From: Klebsormidium nitens
Taxonomy: Eukaryota > Streptophyta > Klebsormidiophyceae > Klebsormidiales > Klebsormidiaceae
Reading direction: 5' to 3'
Assembly: GCA_000708835.1 (NCBI GenBank)
Contig: DF237046.1
Location: 11,961 to 75,960 of the forward strand
Length of the DNA stretch: 64,000 bases
The notes under the pieces were generated by a model. The model saw only the letters and a list, made by a program, of their open reading frames with translations, did no database searches and was not told where the DNA came from. A program made the translations under genes and the position numbers. Position 1 is the stretch's first letter. Every line of letters begins with the position of its first letter. Below are positions 60,135-64,000 of the stretch, in pieces.

Positions 60135-62344
60135 GCGCAATTTCGATTGCTTCACAAATGGTGCTGGCCGGACCTTCAACGATCAGAAGAAGGGAACTGA
60201 TGCAGTGAACAAGGTTGGAGTGATCCTACTCACACAAGATTGCAAGTCGGGCCTCGCTGGATTATAGAATTAGCCACGATATTGGCACGGTCTGTGTAAG
60301 CAGGCTTACGTAAGGGACAAAGATTGTCTCGCGGCGTTGTCTGCCGTGGTAGCTCACATGCAAGAAACCCAGCATCTTTCGATAACGTGTACTTCAGCAA
60401 AGTGGGAAGAACGCCTGCACCATCTGATTGCGTACTGTAATCCACGGTCGTCATCACTCCGCTCTCGGCCGCGCGCAATGTAGTCGCGCAGGAGCTGGCC
60501 GAAGTTGGTAGACTGTATCATGTCGCTTTTGTTTGCCCCGAGCTGTAAAGAACCAAACCGTACGTACTTCAACCTGATAACCTACACACTGGCGCACAGG
60601 ACCATCCGTTAAGGCAACAAGCATGCAGGCTGGGCTGCTGCATAGACATCGGTGTCGTTAGTTGCGGCCATTACATGTAATCATGAGAATCAGTGAAATG
60701 ATCGTAGGTCGATCTCGATACTGATGATACATCTCTGCTTTTATTGCAAAGTTTTACTGGAGCAATGGTAGTACTGTATATACGCAAGCGTGTGGCCGAC
60801 AGATTCTTCATGAGTAGACTATATAATACGTAGCCACCAAAAATGAGGCATCTCTCACATGATTGTCGGTTGACGAACCCCTTCTCACTTTAGGTGCAGG
60901 GTCATGTTATGACGAGAACGTCATAGGTGGAGTAAAGTCGTGAGGTGCAAATGCCGCAACGTACTATACATGTCATAATCTGCGGAGAATCTGATGCTAG
61001 ATCGACTTCGTCGTAATGATCAGCAACATTCGGAATCACAGGAGGACGTGCCTCCTCTGAATCTGGCCAAATCAGAGCCGACTCGTTCTCACTCGTTGTC
61101 ACTTGTTGTCGTTGAAGCATTATTTGAGCTGATGTGGCACTTTGTGATTGGTCGAGTCGCCGGAGAAATGCGACACCGGCCACTGTGCTGCCAACACAGC
61201 AAGTGACGGTCATTCAGGATGTTTACTATGACGATTGACATACTGAGAGGCAAGTTCAGACCTCCAGTTGTGCATGCCTCTGGACTACAATCAGCCTCCA
61301 GACTTGACTGTAGCTTTTGCTGGCGACTAATAAATCTCCATGTTTGCAAGGGTCACTCCGTGTGTGTCCAAATTTTATCATGACGCACGCGGACGGCTCA
61401 GGAGACCCACAATACCCATGTAATATGAAAATCCAGAGAACCACGCCCACCTCGCGCATTCTAGGAGAAAGATGTTTAATCGGGTTGCTATAAACAGATT
61501 AGGAGTAATCATGGGCGGGAAGAATAGTCAGGTTCACGAACATGCTGAGAGTAATTCCAGGCGCAGGGTCAAATGAGGGAGGTGATTCGACTCTTTGGCG
61601 ACTAGCGTCGTTTCAGCTTTGGCAACTTGAAATTGTCATTATGTCCGTCTCGTTTCGGCCAGGGTTGCATAGACACTTCTTTGTTGTCAATTCCTTCTGT
61701 ACAGCAAGAAGAGGGCTGCAATCAGCAAAGATGATGGTACTTCCATTGGGAACTTCAAGCCCCGTTCAAACGATTGAAGATACACAGGTAACGTGAGTCG
61801 TCTAGTGTGGTATTCATGCACGGGAAGGGCCCCAGCTATTGTTCACTCCTTGTCAGGGATACGCTGCAGCTTTGTCAAAGCCAGAAAGATTGCTCGTGAC
61901 CTTATCGCCGCTCCTCCAACGACGAGATAGTTCGGAAAGGGTGCAGACGGCCAAGCCTCCGACGCCTTCAGACTTGATCTTAGTTCACCACCGGGCCAGT
62001 GGACGAGGTTGTCAATCTGCAGATTCGCAATGGTTTGTGTTGTCAATTTGGGATATGGTCGAAGAACTAGATGGGCACCAGGCAGTAGCGTGTTTCTGCT
62101 CCTTATCTGCGGCCGACTCTTCAAGGTCGCAGCCCTGATCGAGGATCAAGTGAAGGAATCCGCTTTTGGTTTCTTCTGTTGGAAAGATGAGGGAATCTGC
62201 CGCAACATTCAAGGGCAGTATGAAGCAAGATTGACCTTCCTAAATACTGACTCTGAGAAATTTACTGTCGCAGTTTTCTGAGACTAAGTCAACGTTTGTC
62301 TTGAATATCTAAATCTATTACTGTTACCCCTCAAGTTCGACCAA
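60105..62344. other. Intergenic region between convergent genes
   Basis: I looked for exons on both strands and found none with a family resemblance. Frames at 61542-61796, 61839-62138 and 61843-62124 overlap each other on opposite strands and lack coherent splice partners, so a lineage-specific gene here cannot be excluded. No RNA gene or repeat is seen. Confidence 0.45.
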
Positions 62345-63270
62345 TCAGAGAGTCTTTCTCACCGCTTCATTTCGAAGGCTCTCGCTCGCGTAAAAGGCGA
62401 CGAACACCTCCTGGTCCTTCCCGGAACCCTCGCCTGTCTTGCTGCCTCCCGGAGCTTCTCTCCCTACTTGTTTGCCCTTGAAGATACAATAGCCCGACAC
62501 TTTACTCCAGGCCAGATGGTCGGAGTCTGTTATCGTTGTAACCGAATCCCTCAGCTCCATACACCTCGGCCACTCGACGTATCCCAGAACGTAAGTCGGT
62601 AGATACAGCACCTCCCAGAGCAGTCGGAGCGCCAAGTTGTCTTCCTCAAACTTATCCAGATCCAGGGGGAGGCTGAACAACAACTGATTGCTGTTCCCAT
62701 GGAGCGACCTTTCCATCCGCCAGATGTCAACCCGATGCTCATCCGCGATAACCGAGACGGCGAAATTTCTCTCGGGCTGTTCGTCGAGCACCCGACCCAT
62801 ACTCTCACGCGCTTGCGCAAGGGCAACGCTGTAACCCTCCCGGTCCAGCCGGGCAATGAACACCAAAGGGGAGACGACGCCCTCGTATCCGGACCCTGAC
62901 TCTCCTGTGTTAATGACGGTAGCTGCATCTCGTTGGTATTGTAAATTACCGCGCCACACCAACCGGCTTCGAGGTATGAGCTGGGTTTTCGGAGGGGCCC
63001 AGTACATTGAGTAGAGCAGACCGAACAAGATGGCCTGCGTTCTCTTTTCTCCTTCCAGATCAGTAACATACGGAGCTTTTTCGGGTGCCTTCCCCCGCTT
63101 TATCTTGGCGGCTGCCCGGTATGCGTGATCCGCGTAGCGCATGAGTAACTCTTCGAGTGAACAATCCTCTTCCCTCAGAAAATGTTCGATCTCGTTGAGC
63201 CACACTCGAAAGCCAGCCTCCAAACTCCGCTCTAGCTCTGTCTGGGCGCGCGGATCATAATATGGAAGGC
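62345..63270 (-). CDS. Unrecognised protein, 3' terminal exon (5' part unresolved)
   Basis: This is a single open exon on the minus strand of 926 nt. It starts at a good acceptor (TTGACTGCAG|GC, phase 2) and ends with TGA at 62345, giving about 307 residues. It opens with LPYYDPRAQTELERSLEAGF, followed by a charged helical stretch (EEDCSLEELLMRYADHAY), then a mixed alpha/beta core with ESGSGYEGVVSPLVFIARL, VALAQARESM and FAVSVIADEHRVDIWRM. The order of an acidic residue, a strand, a second strand ending in charged residues, and a Gln-rich helix faintly recalls PD-(D/E)xK nuclease-like folds. The expected E-x-K is not present (QAR instead), so this is only a guess. No upstream exon or ATG could be identified before the window ends. 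Confidence 0.62.
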
Positions 63271-64000
63271 CTGCAGTCAAGATACAAAGCAATAACTATA
63301 AGGGTCTCCCAAATAAGGGAGAAGATGGAAACCCTCGAAAGTCTTTTATTATACCCGCACATTATTGCTGCCGTTCAGCGTGGAGAAGACTGGTCGAGCA
63401 CTTACAATGGAATCGGATGCTCTGCTGAAAAGATATGGACTAAAGAGAGGTATCACGACAACGTTTTTAAATTACGTGTTAGCCTCTTTTCTCCAGGTCA
63501 TGCATCCCTTCATTAGCACTGGCAATCATCAGTCCATCCTTTCCTGTAAGCCTTAGAAAAGACATGCTTCATTAGCGGCCCCTTGTGCAAAGAGTCTGGA
63601 TGAATCATGGAGCTGGTAAACCGGCTCCCTCCTTTGCCCACACAAGGAGAAGTGCTCGATTGGGGCCGCTACCAAGGGAAGGAGGCTTTCTGGATGCCTG
63701 CCCTCAAATCCGTTGAAGATGTTTGAAATAAACGGAGTAGAACTTCTGCAGCTTTTAACACGCGTTACCGTGTTGCACCCATACAGAACCGATGCCGAAG
63801 AAGGAAACACTGAAGCCAAATACGCTGTGCTCTGAAATCTTGGCTGCTTTTAAGGCAAAAGGAATCGGAGAAACGGTCTGTTTTGTGGGCGCTACTTTTT
63901 CACACGTAAAGGCTAGCTTTTAAACATCAGAGTCATTCTTAAGGTGGACGAAACTCTTCCTCGTCAAGCCCATCAAGAAACTTTTGGAGAAACACTTGCA
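63271..64000. other. Window edge, probable 5' intron/exons of the preceding minus-strand gene
   Basis: The minus-strand frame at 63553-63819 begins MASVFPSSASVLYG and could be a leader, but no donor links it in phase to the exon at 63270. I therefore assign nothing here. Confidence 0.4.

Noticed and set aside
1-64000. tRNA, rRNA, CRISPR or bacterial-type operon features
   Set aside because: No convincing B-box with a cloverleaf, no regularly spaced repeats with unique spacers, and the gene structure is intron-rich eukaryotic throughout.

Overview
This window is nuclear DNA from a eukaryote. Its genes are split into many short exons by GT-AG introns of roughly 200-1000 bases. The protein set is that of the green lineage: a SLOW GREEN 1-like plastid TPR protein, a DUF1350 plastid protein, a steroleosin-type 11-beta-HSD-like reductase, a BOU/BAC-like mitochondrial carrier, a patatin-like lipase and a plant-type MAD1. 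Dense introns, roughly balanced base composition and land-plant-like proteins suggest a streptophyte alga such as Klebsormidium. That assignment is inference. I see no bacterial, viral or organellar segment. Every gene model below was spliced by hand, and exon phases were checked to give whole codon numbers.

Layout. 1708-7002 (+): MATE efflux transporter, 9 exons. 8522-12178 (-): 11-beta-HSD-like short-chain dehydrogenase, 7 exons. 13484-16545 (-): mitochondrial carrier, 8 exons. 16921-17221: a MITE-like element with perfect 32-bp terminal inverted repeats, lying between the divergent carrier and MAD1 genes. 17338-26026 (+): spindle-checkpoint protein MAD1, 13 exons. 27289-32879 (+): patatin-like lipase, 10 exons. 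34531-38063 (+): DUF1350 alpha/beta-hydrolase-like plastid protein, 6 exons. 39294-43993 (-): SLC43/FMP42-like MFS transporter, 7 exons. 44860-51073 (+): SLOW GREEN 1-like TPR protein, 11 exons, with a second MITE copy in one intron (about 47232-47509). 52435-56564 (-): TraB-domain protein, 8 exons. 58316-60104 (+): unrecognised three-exon gene with a transit-peptide-like start. 62345-63270 (-): 3' exon of an unrecognised protein whose 5' part I could not resolve.

These genes do not form a pathway or operon. They are independent housekeeping loci: transport, lipid metabolism, plastid biogenesis and mitosis. The most interesting material is structural: the two-copy MITE family, with one copy in the proximal MAD1 promoter; repeated duplications of 5' splice sites (MAD1 at its MAD2-binding motif, MATE exon 8, the dehydrogenase exon 6); GTAC-dense intergenic clusters; a 10-codon microexon in the TraB gene; and two proteins without a recognisable family. 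I did not find a convincing wholly new multi-gene system.
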